This document shows positions 50,020-58,122 of a DNA stretch of 64,000 nucleotides, piece by piece. Location of the stretch: contig NZ_JBHMQT010000044.1 in NCBI RefSeq assembly GCF_042435035.1, positions 186,001-250,000 on the forward strand, read 5' to 3'. Position 1 is the stretch's first letter. Each line of letters opens with the position of its first letter. The translations under genes were made by a program, and so were the position numbers. The notes under the pieces are model-generated. The model was not told where the DNA came from, did not search any database, and saw only the letters and a list, made by a program, of their open reading frames with translations. The stretch is from Sphaerimonospora cavernae. GTDB lineage: Bacteria > Actinomycetota > Actinomycetes > Streptosporangiales > Streptosporangiaceae.

Positions 50020-50988
50020 TCACTGATGTCGCCGAGCGGTCAGCCAGCACGCCGGGAACATCGCGCGGACCGACAGGTCCTGCCTGTGCAGGAAGACCCT
50101 GCCGATTCGGCGTGCGGTCAGTCCGAGACCGGCCAGCAGCAGGATCAGGGTCTTGGAACAGAGGACCTCGCCCTTGCGTAGCTGCCTGGCCACGCGCAGC
50201 AGCGCGATGACGGCGCGTTCTGAGCGACTGTGTACGGACTCGTAGAAGTCCAACTCGTTGATGAGCTTGAGGATCGGAGCGAAGTCGACGATCTGGCTGC
50301 TCGACAGGCTGTGGCCTCCGATGTGAGTCACACTGACCGAGGTGTCGATCGCCACCCCCCAACAGGCCTTCCGCAGCCGGTGGCAGGTGTCGATGTCCTC
50401 GACATAGACGAAGTACCGCTCGCAGATCCCACCGATCGTCTCGATGGCCTGCGGACGCAGGACTAGGCATGCGCCGACCACCCAGCCGGTCAGATGTAGG
50501 TGCGGGGAGAGCTGCCGCGTGAGCACGTCGACCGGGGTCTCGTTGAAGACACGGCGGGTCTCGCTCCGCACGGTGCGGAATTGGTGCGCGGTGACCTGTT
50601 CGACGCCGTCCGCGGACAGCAGGACCGGAGACACCGCCCCGAGCCGAGGAGTGTCGCGGAGGACGGCGGTCAGCTTGAGCAGGTCGCCGGGGGCGATGAA
50701 GCAGTCCGGATCGAGAAGCACGACGGCAGATGGGCCGATGTCCTCATCTCTGAGATGCGCCAGCGCCTGATTCACCGCAGCTCCGTACCCTCGGTTGTGC
50801 TCGTTGCCGATCACTGCGTCGGCCAGTCCCAGTCGCTGGAGTGCCTGCACGGTGTCATCGCGGGAGCGGTTGTCCACGACGACGGTGTAGAACGGCTCGG
50901 CGTTCTCGCGGAAGGGGCTCAAGCAGCGTGCGACTGTGGCCGCCGAGTTGAGCGTGACCGTGATGACGGCCACCGGGCCGTCAGCCAT
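50020..50988 (-). CDS. Glycosyltransferase family 2
   Basis: A 322-residue GT-A enzyme. VAVITVTLNSAATVARCL opens the fold, VVVDNRSRDDT follows, and GNEHNRGYGAAVNQALAHL and VVLLDPDCFI hold the nucleotide and metal sites (DPD as the DXD). GGICERYFVYVEDIDTCHRLRKA is the rhamnosyltransferase-like acceptor region. A C-terminal hydrophobic stretch (LILLLAGLGLTARRIG) may touch the membrane. It overlaps the upstream GT4 gene by 8 bases. Sugar donor unknown. Confidence 0.87.
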   Translation of the reverse strand: MADGPVAVITVTLNSAATVARCLSPFRENAEPFYTVVVDNRSRDDTVQALQRLGLADAVIGNEHNRGYGAAVNQALAHLRDEDIGPSAVVLLDPDCFIAPGDLLKLTAVLRDTPRLGAVSPVLLSADGVEQVTAHQFRTVRSETRRVFNETPVDVLTRQLSPHLHLTGWVVGACLVLRPQAIETIGGICERYFVYVEDIDTCHRLRKACWGVAIDTSVSVTHIGGHSLSSSQIVDFAPILKLINELDFYESVHSRSERAVIALLRVARQLRKGEVLCSKTLILLLAGLGLTARRIGRVFLHRQDLSVRAMFPACWLTARRHQ

Positions 50989-52135
50989 GTACGGCCTCCT
51001 GGTAGATCTGAAGCATCCGGGGGAGCACCCGTTCCCAGTCGCCCTCCGCGAGGAAGTGCCGTGTCGACGGGGCTCGGGTCTGCTCGCGGAGTTCTGGGTC
51101 GTAGGGTGCGGTCTCCAGGACCTCCGCCAACCGGTCGCCGAATTCCAGGGCGCCATCGGCTGGGTCCGGCAGAAGGATCGCCGGGGTGTCACCCAGGGCC
51201 TGCGGTGTCCCGCCTACCGCCGTCGCACACACCGGCGTCCCGCACAGCAGAGACTCCACGTTCGACAGACCGAACGGTTCGTAGATCGCCGGGGACACAT
51301 GGAGCGCGGCCTTGGAATAGAGCTGCCGCATTCCCCGGCGGCCGAGCCCGGATTCGAGCCAGACGACGGTGTGCCGCTCAGGAACCTTGGCGAGCCACGC
51401 ACGAAACTCGGCCGCGTCCGCATCGGATTCAGGGGAACCGGCACGCGCCACGAGGGTTGTCGGCCGACGTAACCGCCGCAGCGCGGCGAACAGGTACCGG
51501 TAGCCCTTCTGCTTGCTGATGCGGCCGGTCGCCAGGACGAACGGGCGATCCCAGGGGAGGACCCGCTGAGGCAGCGCGTCACAGGCGTCGTCGTGGTACC
51601 ACTGCGCAACCTCGTATGCGGGCGGAACCACGTGACTGCGTTCGATGCCGTAGTGCTTCGCCAAGTCCCGCGCGATCGCCTCCGACACGCAGATCACGGT
51701 TGACGCGGCGTTCAGGGCCGCCATCTCGGTGTCCACCGCCCGCTCGAACAGGTCGCCGTGTCGCGCGGCCCGCCATGGACGGTCGGCCTCGATCGAGTGC
51801 ACCGTGCTCAGGTAAGGGCGACCTGACCGCATCGCCGCGATATGAGCCGCCATCGAGTGCGTGTGCACGACTTGCCCGAAGGTCTCTTGAGCGAAGGAGT
51901 CGGCCAGAGTGCGGTGGACCCGATACCGCTGCGACCGGGCAGGGGCCGGCAGAGGGATGGACGTGCTCTGCTCTCGGGGCGAACCCCTCAGCAGAGTCAC
52001 GCTTACATCGGTGACTCGTGACAGATGGCGGTGCAGTTCGTAGACGTGGATTCCGGCGCCTCCGCGGACCAAGGGCGGGAATTCGCTGCTGACAAGGTGG
52101 ATGTGCGGGACGGCGCCATCCCTTCCCCCGTTCAT
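50981..52135 (-). CDS. Glycosyltransferase family 4
   Basis: A 384-residue GT-B enzyme. HLVSSEFPPLVRGGAGIHVYELHRHLS is the N-terminal glycine-rich loop, VVHTHSMAAHIAAM and STVHSIEADRPW the acceptor side, and FVLATGRISKQKGYRYLFAAL plus SPAIYEPFGLSNVESLLCGTPVCATAVGGTPQ the C-terminal donor site with the EX7E glutamates. Both ends overlap neighbours. It probably adds a sugar to the cluster's product. Confidence 0.88.
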   Translation of the reverse strand: MNGGRDGAVPHIHLVSSEFPPLVRGGAGIHVYELHRHLSRVTDVSVTLLRGSPREQSTSIPLPAPARSQRYRVHRTLADSFAQETFGQVVHTHSMAAHIAAMRSGRPYLSTVHSIEADRPWRAARHGDLFERAVDTEMAALNAASTVICVSEAIARDLAKHYGIERSHVVPPAYEVAQWYHDDACDALPQRVLPWDRPFVLATGRISKQKGYRYLFAALRRLRRPTTLVARAGSPESDADAAEFRAWLAKVPERHTVVWLESGLGRRGMRQLYSKAALHVSPAIYEPFGLSNVESLLCGTPVCATAVGGTPQALGDTPAILLPDPADGALEFGDRLAEVLETAPYDPELREQTRAPSTRHFLAEGDWERVLPRMLQIYQEAVHG

Positions 52136-52965
52136 GGTTTCTCTCCGACCACGATGTCCTGGAAATCCAGGTAGCGGGCGTTCCCGCGCCATGAACCCCA
52201 CTTGATGTCCAGGAGACGGATGCCGACCGAGTCGCACATCTCCCGAATGTCGCTCTCGCGGTAGTTGATCACGTGCTCGTCGCAGTCGTCGTGCTGGACG
52301 CGATATCCGTCGCGTTCGTAGGGGAAGGCGTAGCGGGCAGGAGCACCGATCGGCCCCACCGCGGCCGGGTTGTCGGGGCTCAAGAAGAACGTGCAGAGCA
52401 GTCTCCCGCCGGAGGCGAGGATCCTGCTGCATTCTCCGAGGTAGTTTGCGATCTCGCCGGGGAGCATGTGGGTGAAGACGGAGTTCGCCATGACGATGTC
52501 GTAGCGGTCGTCATCGGCGGGCAACGTGATCGCTGAGGCATCGTGAGATCCGTTCGGCGTGTAATAACCATTCCGAACGTCGATGTGGCGGAACCTCAGC
52601 TTCCTGTCCCGCGATGAGAGGTTCCGGCGACACCATTCGACCGCCGCCTCACGCGGGTCGACACCGATGTATTCACCGGTCTCGAGGTACCCCACCAGCG
52701 GCCAGGTCTTCCTGCCCAGGCCGCAACCTATGTCGAAGATGCGACTGGCGGGCGTGAGACCGGCCAGCGCCTTCAAGTGATCGAGATAAGCGAGCCCGTT
52801 CCGGCGGTACACCCATCGGCTCGATGGGCCTTCGTACATCATCTTCAGAGGCGGCCACGGCTGCCTGGGATACCGGAAGGAGACGTATCCATCGGCGACT
52901 TTCAGCGCGAGCCGGGCGAGTCGGGTGGGTCTGCTGCTCTCCAAGAAGGTCGAGTACCTGTTCAT
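52132..52965 (-). CDS. SAM-dependent methyltransferase in glycosyltransferase cluster
   Basis: A 277-residue class I methyltransferase. IFDIGCGLGRKTWPLVGYL binds SAM, EYIGVDPREAAVEWCRRNL gives the acidic ligand, and YDIVMANSVFTHMLPGEIANYL is the usual post-motif helix. The remainder resembles sugar or lipid O-methyltransferases. It overlaps the upstream GT4 by four bases and the next GT4 by four, so it belongs to one transcript. Substrate probably an intermediate of the cluster. Confidence 0.85.
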   Translation of the reverse strand: MNRYSTFLESSRPTRLARLALKVADGYVSFRYPRQPWPPLKMMYEGPSSRWVYRRNGLAYLDHLKALAGLTPASRIFDIGCGLGRKTWPLVGYLETGEYIGVDPREAAVEWCRRNLSSRDRKLRFRHIDVRNGYYTPNGSHDASAITLPADDDRYDIVMANSVFTHMLPGEIANYLGECSRILASGGRLLCTFFLSPDNPAAVGPIGAPARYAFPYERDGYRVQHDDCDEHVINYRESDIREMCDSVGIRLLDIKWGSWRGNARYLDFQDIVVGEKP

Positions 52966-53957
52966 GAGGCGCTCTCCATGGTCAGCAGCGAGCGCTGCGC
53001 GACTCTGCGGTAGAGGCGCAGGTGCTCCTCGACGACGACGTCCTCGCTGAAGCGCTCAACCGACTTCTGCACCAGATCCGGTCGCAGGTAAGCGAGATCG
53101 TCCACGGTCATGGCCAGGGACTCCACGTCATGCCTGACGAACCCCGAGACGCCGTCCGCGACAAGTTCACTACATGCGCCGAGGTCGAGCGCGAGCACGG
53201 GCGTGCCGACAGACATCGCCTCCAGCATGACCAGACCCAGCGGCTCAGCAGGTCGGGAGAGGAAGAGCAAGGCGGCGCTGGTCCGCAACAGCAGCAGTCG
53301 AACAGGGTCGGCCACCTCGCCGACATGCACCAGTCGTCCGCCGAACCGGCTCCTGACCTCAGCGAACCACGTCTCGTTGCGGTGAGCGAGCGGTCCGGCG
53401 AGGATCAGCCGGCGACCCGTCGCAGCCGCGAGCCGGCACGCATCGACGATCCCCTTCTCGGGACGGACCTGTCCCAGGACCAGCAGATCCTTCGAGCGGG
53501 CTGTATCACGATCCAGTGACGGCGGCATGATGATCGGCCGTCCCCAACCTGCGAAGCCAACGTGCTTCAGGCCCCGGGCCTGGAACTCGGAAAGGTAGGC
53601 GAAACGGGCCGTCGGCGAAGCGGCGGGCAGTCGGTTGGTGTGCAGTGTGGTCACGACAGGGGTCGCGACGTGCTTCTCAAGCCACTCGATCATCTCCGGA
53701 TCGTGGTTGTGGACGACGTCGCACCGGGAGAGGACGTTGGCGTACCTCGCCATGTGCTCCGGATCCGGCGTTCCTCGACGCCCCACGTATGGCACCTCGA
53801 ATGAGCGCGGCGACACGCGTGACCCCTTGGCGACCACGGTCAGTACCTCGACGCGCCGGCTCAACGCGACGGCGAGGCCCGCGACGATCCGACCGACCGC
53901 GCCGTAACCGGCCGGTGGAGTGTGCTCCCGTTGCAGGCCTATAAGGGCGATTCGCAT
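52962..53957 (-). CDS. Glycosyltransferase family 4
   Basis: A 331-residue GT-B enzyme. MRIALIGLQREHTPPAGYGAVGRIVAGLA is the opening, CDVVHNHDPEMIEWLEKHVATPVVTTLHTN the N-terminal core, and LLVLGQVRPEKGIVDACRLAA with LFLSRPAEPLGLVMLEAMSVGTPVLALDLGACSELV the donor site with EX7E. GGAGGCGG lies before ATG 53957. It follows the HATPase gene by 69 bases and is the first enzyme of the cluster. Confidence 0.88.
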   Translation of the reverse strand: MRIALIGLQREHTPPAGYGAVGRIVAGLAVALSRRVEVLTVVAKGSRVSPRSFEVPYVGRRGTPDPEHMARYANVLSRCDVVHNHDPEMIEWLEKHVATPVVTTLHTNRLPAASPTARFAYLSEFQARGLKHVGFAGWGRPIIMPPSLDRDTARSKDLLVLGQVRPEKGIVDACRLAAATGRRLILAGPLAHRNETWFAEVRSRFGGRLVHVGEVADPVRLLLLRTSAALLFLSRPAEPLGLVMLEAMSVGTPVLALDLGACSELVADGVSGFVRHDVESLAMTVDDLAYLRPDLVQKSVERFSEDVVVEEHLRLYRRVAQRSLLTMESAS

Positions 53958-54026
53958 TGGTGGTTCCGCCTCCTTACGACGTTCGATCTTCGATGCATGA
54001 CAGAGCGCGACCTCGGCGATGACCGA

Positions 54027-54536
54027 TCATGCTCGACCCACCTCAGGGGCGCTGGGGCGAACCTGCTGGTCTGTCGGCTCGCCGTGCTGGCTTGCGGCCT
54101 TCACGATGGCGTCGGTCAGGCAGGGACCGGGCCCCAACACTGCCCAGATGATCTTTCCGTCGCCGAGGAGGTCTACTCCGACGTGCTCGGCAAGCTCGGC
54201 GACCAGGTACAGGCCGCGCCCACTGACGGCGTCAGGGGCGGGAACCTCTGCGGGGAAGTACGGCAGGGCGGTGGAGTAGTCACGCACTTCCAGCCGGACC
54301 CTGCCGTTGAGCAGGACCATCCGCAGCTCAAAGCGCCGGTCTCCAGCGTGCCGGACATTGCTGCACAGTTCGCTGGCGACCAGCATGCCTTGCTCCACGA
54401 GTGCCGACATTTCCCATAGGCGCAAGTGGGCCGCCACCTGGTGGCGGATCGGCCCCATCGCTTCGCTGCTGAACCGCTGATGCAAAGAGAACTGACCGTA
54501 CGGGAGCGGCGGTTTCTCCCTGATTGCGGTATCCAT
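54027..54536 (-). CDS. ATP-binding regulatory protein (HATPase, anti-sigma-like)
   Basis: A 169-residue GHKL ATPase of the type found with XRE/DUF397 pairs in streptomycetes. QGMLVASELCSNVRHAG is the N-box with the magnesium-binding Asn, LEVRDYSTALP the G1-like box, and GRGLYLVAELAEHVGVD the G2 region. GGAGGGG lies before ATG 54536. It may be the first gene of the glycosyltransferase operon or a separate regulator gene, and is divergent from the XRE gene. Confidence 0.85.
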   Translation of the reverse strand: MDTAIREKPPLPYGQFSLHQRFSSEAMGPIRHQVAAHLRLWEMSALVEQGMLVASELCSNVRHAGDRRFELRMVLLNGRVRLEVRDYSTALPYFPAEVPAPDAVSGRGLYLVAELAEHVGVDLLGDGKIIWAVLGPGPCLTDAIVKAASQHGEPTDQQVRPSAPEVGRA

Positions 54537-54617
54537 CGCCCCTCCATGGGTGGCAGGTATACGGCAGGTCGTGTCGCACTCCGGGATCAACGCGGCAGGA
54601 CCGGGGGTACGAGAAAG

Positions 54618-54689
54618 ATGATGAAGGGAAAGCAGCTCTCGCGCAACAGATACGAGGAGAAAGTTTCTCCTGAGCAAGTGAGCGTGTAG
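54618..54689 (+). CDS. Possible 23-residue peptide or leader
   Basis: ATG 54618 begins a 24-codon frame (MMKGKQLSRNRYEEKVSPEQ and three more) that stops at 54689, 42 bases before the XRE start. It overlaps the dyad at 54655-54671. It has a purine-rich stretch upstream but no clear ribosome site. It may be a leader peptide, a small precursor peptide or chance. Confidence 0.25.
   Translation: MMKGKQLSRNRYEEKVSPEQVSV
54655..54671. promoter_or_regulatory. 17-bp dyad AGGAGAAA-G-TTTCTCCT in divergent regulator region
   Basis: A perfect 8-bp inverted repeat around one base, between the divergent HATPase (start 54536) and XRE (start 54732) genes. It is a natural operator candidate for the XRE protein and could control both directions. 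Confidence 0.55.
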
Positions 54690-54731
54690 CAAGATGCCGG
54701 ATTGGGCTACCCTTCTCTCTGGGAGGTCTTC

Positions 54732-55598
54732 ATGCCGGAGGTCAGAGCTACGGTGCGTCGTCGACGCCTGGGGCGAGAGCTGGAAGAGCTCCGCCATGCG
54801 CAAGGGCTGACCCTGGAGCAGGCCGCCGAGCTCCTGCAGCGGCCCAAGACCTCCCTCAGCAAGATCGAAAACGGCAAGCAGCAGCTGCCCGTCCGTGACG
54901 TGCCGTTCATTCTCGATAGCTACCAGCTGACCGACCCAGCGCGCCGCGAAGAGATCATGGAGCTGGCGCGCAAGGCCGCCCAGCGCAACTGGTGGCAGCA
55001 GTTCAAAGGCGTCGTGCGCGACCCTTTCGCCGACTACCTCAGCCTTGAGGAATCCGCCACCCGAATCTTCAAATGGTCACCGCTGCTCATCCCCGGGTGG
55101 TTGCAGACCGAGTTCTACGCGCGCCGTGTCGTCGCGGCCAGCCGCATGTGGCAGACCGACGAAGAGATCGACAAATTCGTCCAGTTGCGCCTGAATCGCA
55201 AGAAGGCGGTCATCGACCGCGACGATCCCCCCGAGCTGTGGGTCGCCCTGTCAGAGACGGCGGTACGCCAGCGCGTGGGCGGCCCCGACACCGCAGTGAT
55301 GAAGGAGCAACTTGAGTATCTGCGTGACATCGCTGCCGACCGCCGCTACTCCCACGTCCAGATCGTGCTGCTGTCGTACGAGGCAGGTGAGCACGCGGGT
55401 CTGGAAGGCAGCTTCACCCTGATGCACTTCGACTCCGGCCCTGCGATCGTGTGCTTGGAAGCACTCACTTCGGCCCAATATCTTGAGGATGAAGACGCCG
55501 TGAAGCGATACACCACAGCCGCCGAGCACCTTCGCTCCGCCGCCCTGTCCCCTCGCGATACAATCGCGGCACTCAGTAAAATGATCAAGGAATTGTGA
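54732..55598 (+). CDS. XRE-family regulator with DUF5753
   Basis: A 288-residue regulator. LGRELEELRHAQGLTLEQAAELLQRPKTSLSKIENGKQ (about residues 13-50, in which LLQRPKTSLSKIENG is the recognition part) is the helix-turn-helix. FKWSPLLIPGWLQTEFYARRVV begins the DUF5753 domain. GGGAGG lies just before ATG 54732. With the next DUF397 gene it forms the regulator pair common in streptomycetes (WhiJ-like), linked to morphology and antibiotic control. Confidence 0.92.
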   Translation: MPEVRATVRRRRLGRELEELRHAQGLTLEQAAELLQRPKTSLSKIENGKQQLPVRDVPFILDSYQLTDPARREEIMELARKAAQRNWWQQFKGVVRDPFADYLSLEESATRIFKWSPLLIPGWLQTEFYARRVVAASRMWQTDEEIDKFVQLRLNRKKAVIDRDDPPELWVALSETAVRQRVGGPDTAVMKEQLEYLRDIAADRRYSHVQIVLLSYEAGEHAGLEGSFTLMHFDSGPAIVCLEALTSAQYLEDEDAVKRYTTAAEHLRSAALSPRDTIAALSKMIKEL

Positions 55599-55602
55599 CG
55601 AG

Positions 55603-56055
55603 ATGTCTTCTCACCCCGCATCTGAGGCCATGACCTGGACCACGAGCAGCTTCAGCGACGGTGGAGCCAACTGTGTCATGGTCGGCCGCGGCGCCCCGGG
55701 CGTCGTAGGCCTGCGCGATTCCAAGTTCCCCAGCCTGCCGGCCATCGTGGTCTCCGCCGAGGCGTGGACACACTTCGCCGACTTCCTGCTGGCCGCGCCC
55801 GTCGACCACTGCCCTATCGAGGCCATCCCACAGGACAAAACCGACCTCTATCAACTCGACCTTGCCGGAGCGACCTGGATCAGCGCCCCGAAGGGCCTAG
55901 TGAGCGACCGGGTGCAGATGGCGTCCTTGCCGGGCGGTGCCGTCGCGCTTCGCCACCCCGCTGATGGGGCGACATTGCGCTACACCCGCGCCGAATGGAT
56001 CGCCTTCATGCGCGGCCTTAACGCCGGGGAGTTCGCCACTCAAGCAGCCGCCTAA
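55603..56055 (+). CDS. Tandem DUF397 protein
   Basis: A 150-residue protein with two DUF397-like units. The first (about residues 11-66) is canonical: TWTTSSFSDGGANCVMVGR, VVGLRDSKFPSLPAIVVSAEAWTHFADFL. The second (about 82-142) is weaker but keeps LRHPADGATLRYTRAEWIAFMRGLNAGEF. Most DUF397 proteins are 60-80 residues with one unit, so this is a fusion or duplication. It follows the XRE gene by 4 bases. Confidence 0.86.
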   Translation: MSSHPASEAMTWTTSSFSDGGANCVMVGRGAPGVVGLRDSKFPSLPAIVVSAEAWTHFADFLLAAPVDHCPIEAIPQDKTDLYQLDLAGATWISAPKGLVSDRVQMASLPGGAVALRHPADGATLRYTRAEWIAFMRGLNAGEFATQAAA

Positions 56056-56197
56056 CACGCACTGCTGGAGTTGCCCCGGGCGAGCAGCCTTTGAGACGAA
56101 GCCCGATCAGGTCGGCCTGCACCAAGCCGCCCGGCCGTACGGTGACCATCTTCTCCGCCCTCCGGGCCGTACGGTGACCGGCCTTGGTCCGGCTCGG

Positions 56198-56722
56198 CTA
56201 ATGGGCGACGGCGGGGGCGTCAGGCGGGCACATGGCCTCGCGGCAGGTGTTGTTCCTGACCACGGCCAGCAATGAGCAGAGCGTCTCCACCTGTTCCGGT
56301 GTCAGGCCGTGGGTCAGTCGCCGCTGGACCTCATCGGCGATCCTGCGCACCTCCGGGCGCAGCGCGTCGCCCTTGGGCGTCGTGCTCACGATGCTGAGGC
56401 GCCGGTTCGAGGCACAGGGAGCGCGGCTCACCAGTCCGCCCCGCTCGAGGCGCTGCAGACTCTTGGTCATCGTCGACATGTCGATGCCCAGCAACGCGGC
56501 GAGCTTGTTCTGGAACTGCGGGCCGTTCTCCCACAACGCGATCAGCACCCGGTCCTGTCCCGGGTAGAGGCCGATCTCCGCCAGCAGGGCGGCGTGCAGG
56601 ACCCGGTGGCCCCGCGACGCCGCGGCCATCAGGCAGCTGAGGCTGTCGGGGTCCTCCTCACGCGACACCGAACATGCCGTCGTGTCGTGAACCAGCGGCT
56701 CCATCATTGCGGGCCTCACCAT
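56198..56722 (-). CDS. MarR-family transcriptional regulator
   Basis: A 174-residue winged-helix regulator. LYPGQDRVLIALWENGPQFQNKLAALLGIDMSTMTKSLQRLERGGLV is the DNA-binding region in outline (LAALLGIDMSTMTKSLQRLE the recognition part), and CASNRRLSIVSTTPKGDALRPEV the wing. ATG 56722 is chosen. Three copies of a 12-bp site lie between it and the divergent ene-reductase, which it should repress until an electrophile or phenolic inducer arrives. Cysteines (CLMAAA, CASN, CREAMC) could sense oxidants. Confidence 0.9.
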   Translation of the reverse strand: MVRPAMMEPLVHDTTACSVSREEDPDSLSCLMAAASRGHRVLHAALLAEIGLYPGQDRVLIALWENGPQFQNKLAALLGIDMSTMTKSLQRLERGGLVSRAPCASNRRLSIVSTTPKGDALRPEVRRIADEVQRRLTHGLTPEQVETLCSLLAVVRNNTCREAMCPPDAPAVAH

Positions 56723-56761
56723 CTCGGGGCCTTCTTACGCCACCAGGGTACCGCTTGCATA

Positions 56762-56813
56762 TTGGTCGGCCAAGTTGTAAAACAGTTCGTGGCCGACCAA
56801 GTTGGTCGGCCAA
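56762..56813. promoter_or_regulatory. Three copies of TTGGTCGGCCAA (MarR operators)
   Basis: TTGGTCGGCCAA occurs at 56762-56773 and 56802-56813, and its complement (11 of 12 bases) at 56790-56800. The 12-mer is itself nearly palindromic (TTGG, CCAA). They lie between the divergent MarR and ene-reductase genes. Confidence 0.75.
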
Positions 56814-56842
56814 ATTGGCTGCCCAAGAAAGGGTTTCGAGTC

Positions 56843-57907
56843 ATGCCGTTCACGTCTTTCGACCTCGGCTCGCTGCGTCTGCCCAACCGCCTGGTCATGG
56901 CGCCCATGACCCGTTCACGGTCATATGTGGACGGGATTCCCTCGCCGCTGGCGCCGCTCTACTACGCCCAGCGCGCCTCGGCCGGACTGATCATCAGCGA
57001 GGGGATCCAGCCCAGCCCGGCAGGCAAGGGCTACATGGACACCCCGGGGCTGCACACCGACGAGCAGGTGGCCGGGTGGCGCGAGGTGACGGACGCCGTC
57101 CACGCCGCGGGGGGCCGGATCTTCGCCCAGCTCATGCACGCGGGCCGGGTCGGTCATCCCGACAACACCGGTGCGGTCCCCGTCGCGCCTTCGGCCGTAC
57201 GGGCGGCCGGGAAGATCTTCACCCCGAGCGGGCCGCAGGAGCTCCCCGTCCCGGTGGAGCTGTCCACCGGGGAGGTGGAGGCGACCATCCGGGACTTCGC
57301 CGGGGCCGCACGCCGGGCGATCGACGCCGGATTCGACGGCGTCGAACTGCACGGCGCCAACGGCTATCTCATCCACCAGTTCCTGTCGCAAAACGCCAAC
57401 CTGCGTGACGACCGCTACGGGGGATCGGTCGCCGGCCGGATCAGGCTCGCCGTGGAGACCGCCACGGCCGTCGCCGAGGAGATCGGCCCGTCCCGGGTGG
57501 GGATCAGGATGTCGCCGGCCAGCGGCGCCCAGGACCTGGCCGAGGACGACGCCCACGAGGTCTACCCGGCCCTGGTGTCCGAGCTCGCCGAGCTTGACCT
57601 GGGCTACCTGCACCTGATGGCGACAGGCGGAGACGACCTCAGCCGGCGGATCCGCGACCTGTGGCGAAACGCCCTCATCGTCAACGACCCGGCCGGCACC
57701 GATCCGGCCGTCACCGCCGCGAAGTGGCTGGAGTGGGGCGCGGACGTGGTCGCGCTCGGCCAGGCGTTTCTGGCGAACCCGGACCTGCCGCTGCGCCTTC
57801 GCCTCGGCGCTCCGCTCAACGAGCCCGACCTCAGCAAGGCATACGGCGGCGACCACCGGGGCTACACCGACTATCCTTCGCTCACCCTGCACGCGGTCGC
57901 CGTCTGA
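56843..57907 (+). CDS. Ene-reductase, old yellow enzyme family (NemA-like)
   Basis: A 354-residue FMN enzyme. LPNRLVMAPMTRSRSYVDG opens the barrel, AGLIISEGIQPSP follows, and IFAQLMHAGRVGHPDN, GFDGVELHGANGYLIHQFLSQNANLRDDRYGG (seen in parts) and GADVVALGQAFLANPDLP are family landmarks; the substrate-binding His-Asn pair is in HGANGYL. It reduces activated C=C bonds with NADPH. ATG 56843 is behind a GAAAGGG. The divergent MarR points to induction by reactive electrophiles. Confidence 0.93.
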   Translation: MPFTSFDLGSLRLPNRLVMAPMTRSRSYVDGIPSPLAPLYYAQRASAGLIISEGIQPSPAGKGYMDTPGLHTDEQVAGWREVTDAVHAAGGRIFAQLMHAGRVGHPDNTGAVPVAPSAVRAAGKIFTPSGPQELPVPVELSTGEVEATIRDFAGAARRAIDAGFDGVELHGANGYLIHQFLSQNANLRDDRYGGSVAGRIRLAVETATAVAEEIGPSRVGIRMSPASGAQDLAEDDAHEVYPALVSELAELDLGYLHLMATGGDDLSRRIRDLWRNALIVNDPAGTDPAVTAAKWLEWGADVVALGQAFLANPDLPLRLRLGAPLNEPDLSKAYGGDHRGYTDYPSLTLHAVAV

Positions 57908-57986
57908 GGAGCCGCCGTCTGAGCGGTCACCGTACCGGACTTGCCGCGCACAACGGGGGCCGCTCGGAGGGGCCCGGGCGCCGTGC

Positions 57987-58064
57987 GTGGCAGGTCCGCG
58001 TGGCAGGTCCAAGTGGCCAGTGCGGGTGGCCAGTGCGGGTGGCCAGTGCGGGTGGCCAGTGCGC
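57987..58064. repeat. 13-bp tandem repeat, six copies
   Basis: Copies start at 57987, 58000, 58013, 58026, 58039 and 58052. The last four read GTGGCCAGTGCG plus G or C; the first two read GTGGCAGGTCC plus two bases. The array lies just upstream of the guaA promoter, reaching over its probable -35 region. Confidence 0.92.
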
Positions 58065-58078
58065 TGGGAGGCCGCCGA

Positions 58079-58084
58079 TAGACT
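58079..58084 (+). promoter_or_regulatory. guaA promoter -10 box (ATAGACTGACACGT context)
   Basis: TAGACT 39 bases before the guaA start, in a context almost the same as at guaB (ATAGACTGACGT). Confidence 0.6.
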
Positions 58085-58122
58085 GACACGTACCGCTCGA
58101 TGCCTTTGGGGGTCACTTTCCG

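Noticed and set aside
56132..56182. Direct repeat of GGCCGTACGGTGACC after the DUF397 gene
   Set aside because: Only two copies; GCCGTACGG is a frequent word throughout this genome, so the repeat is not remarkable.
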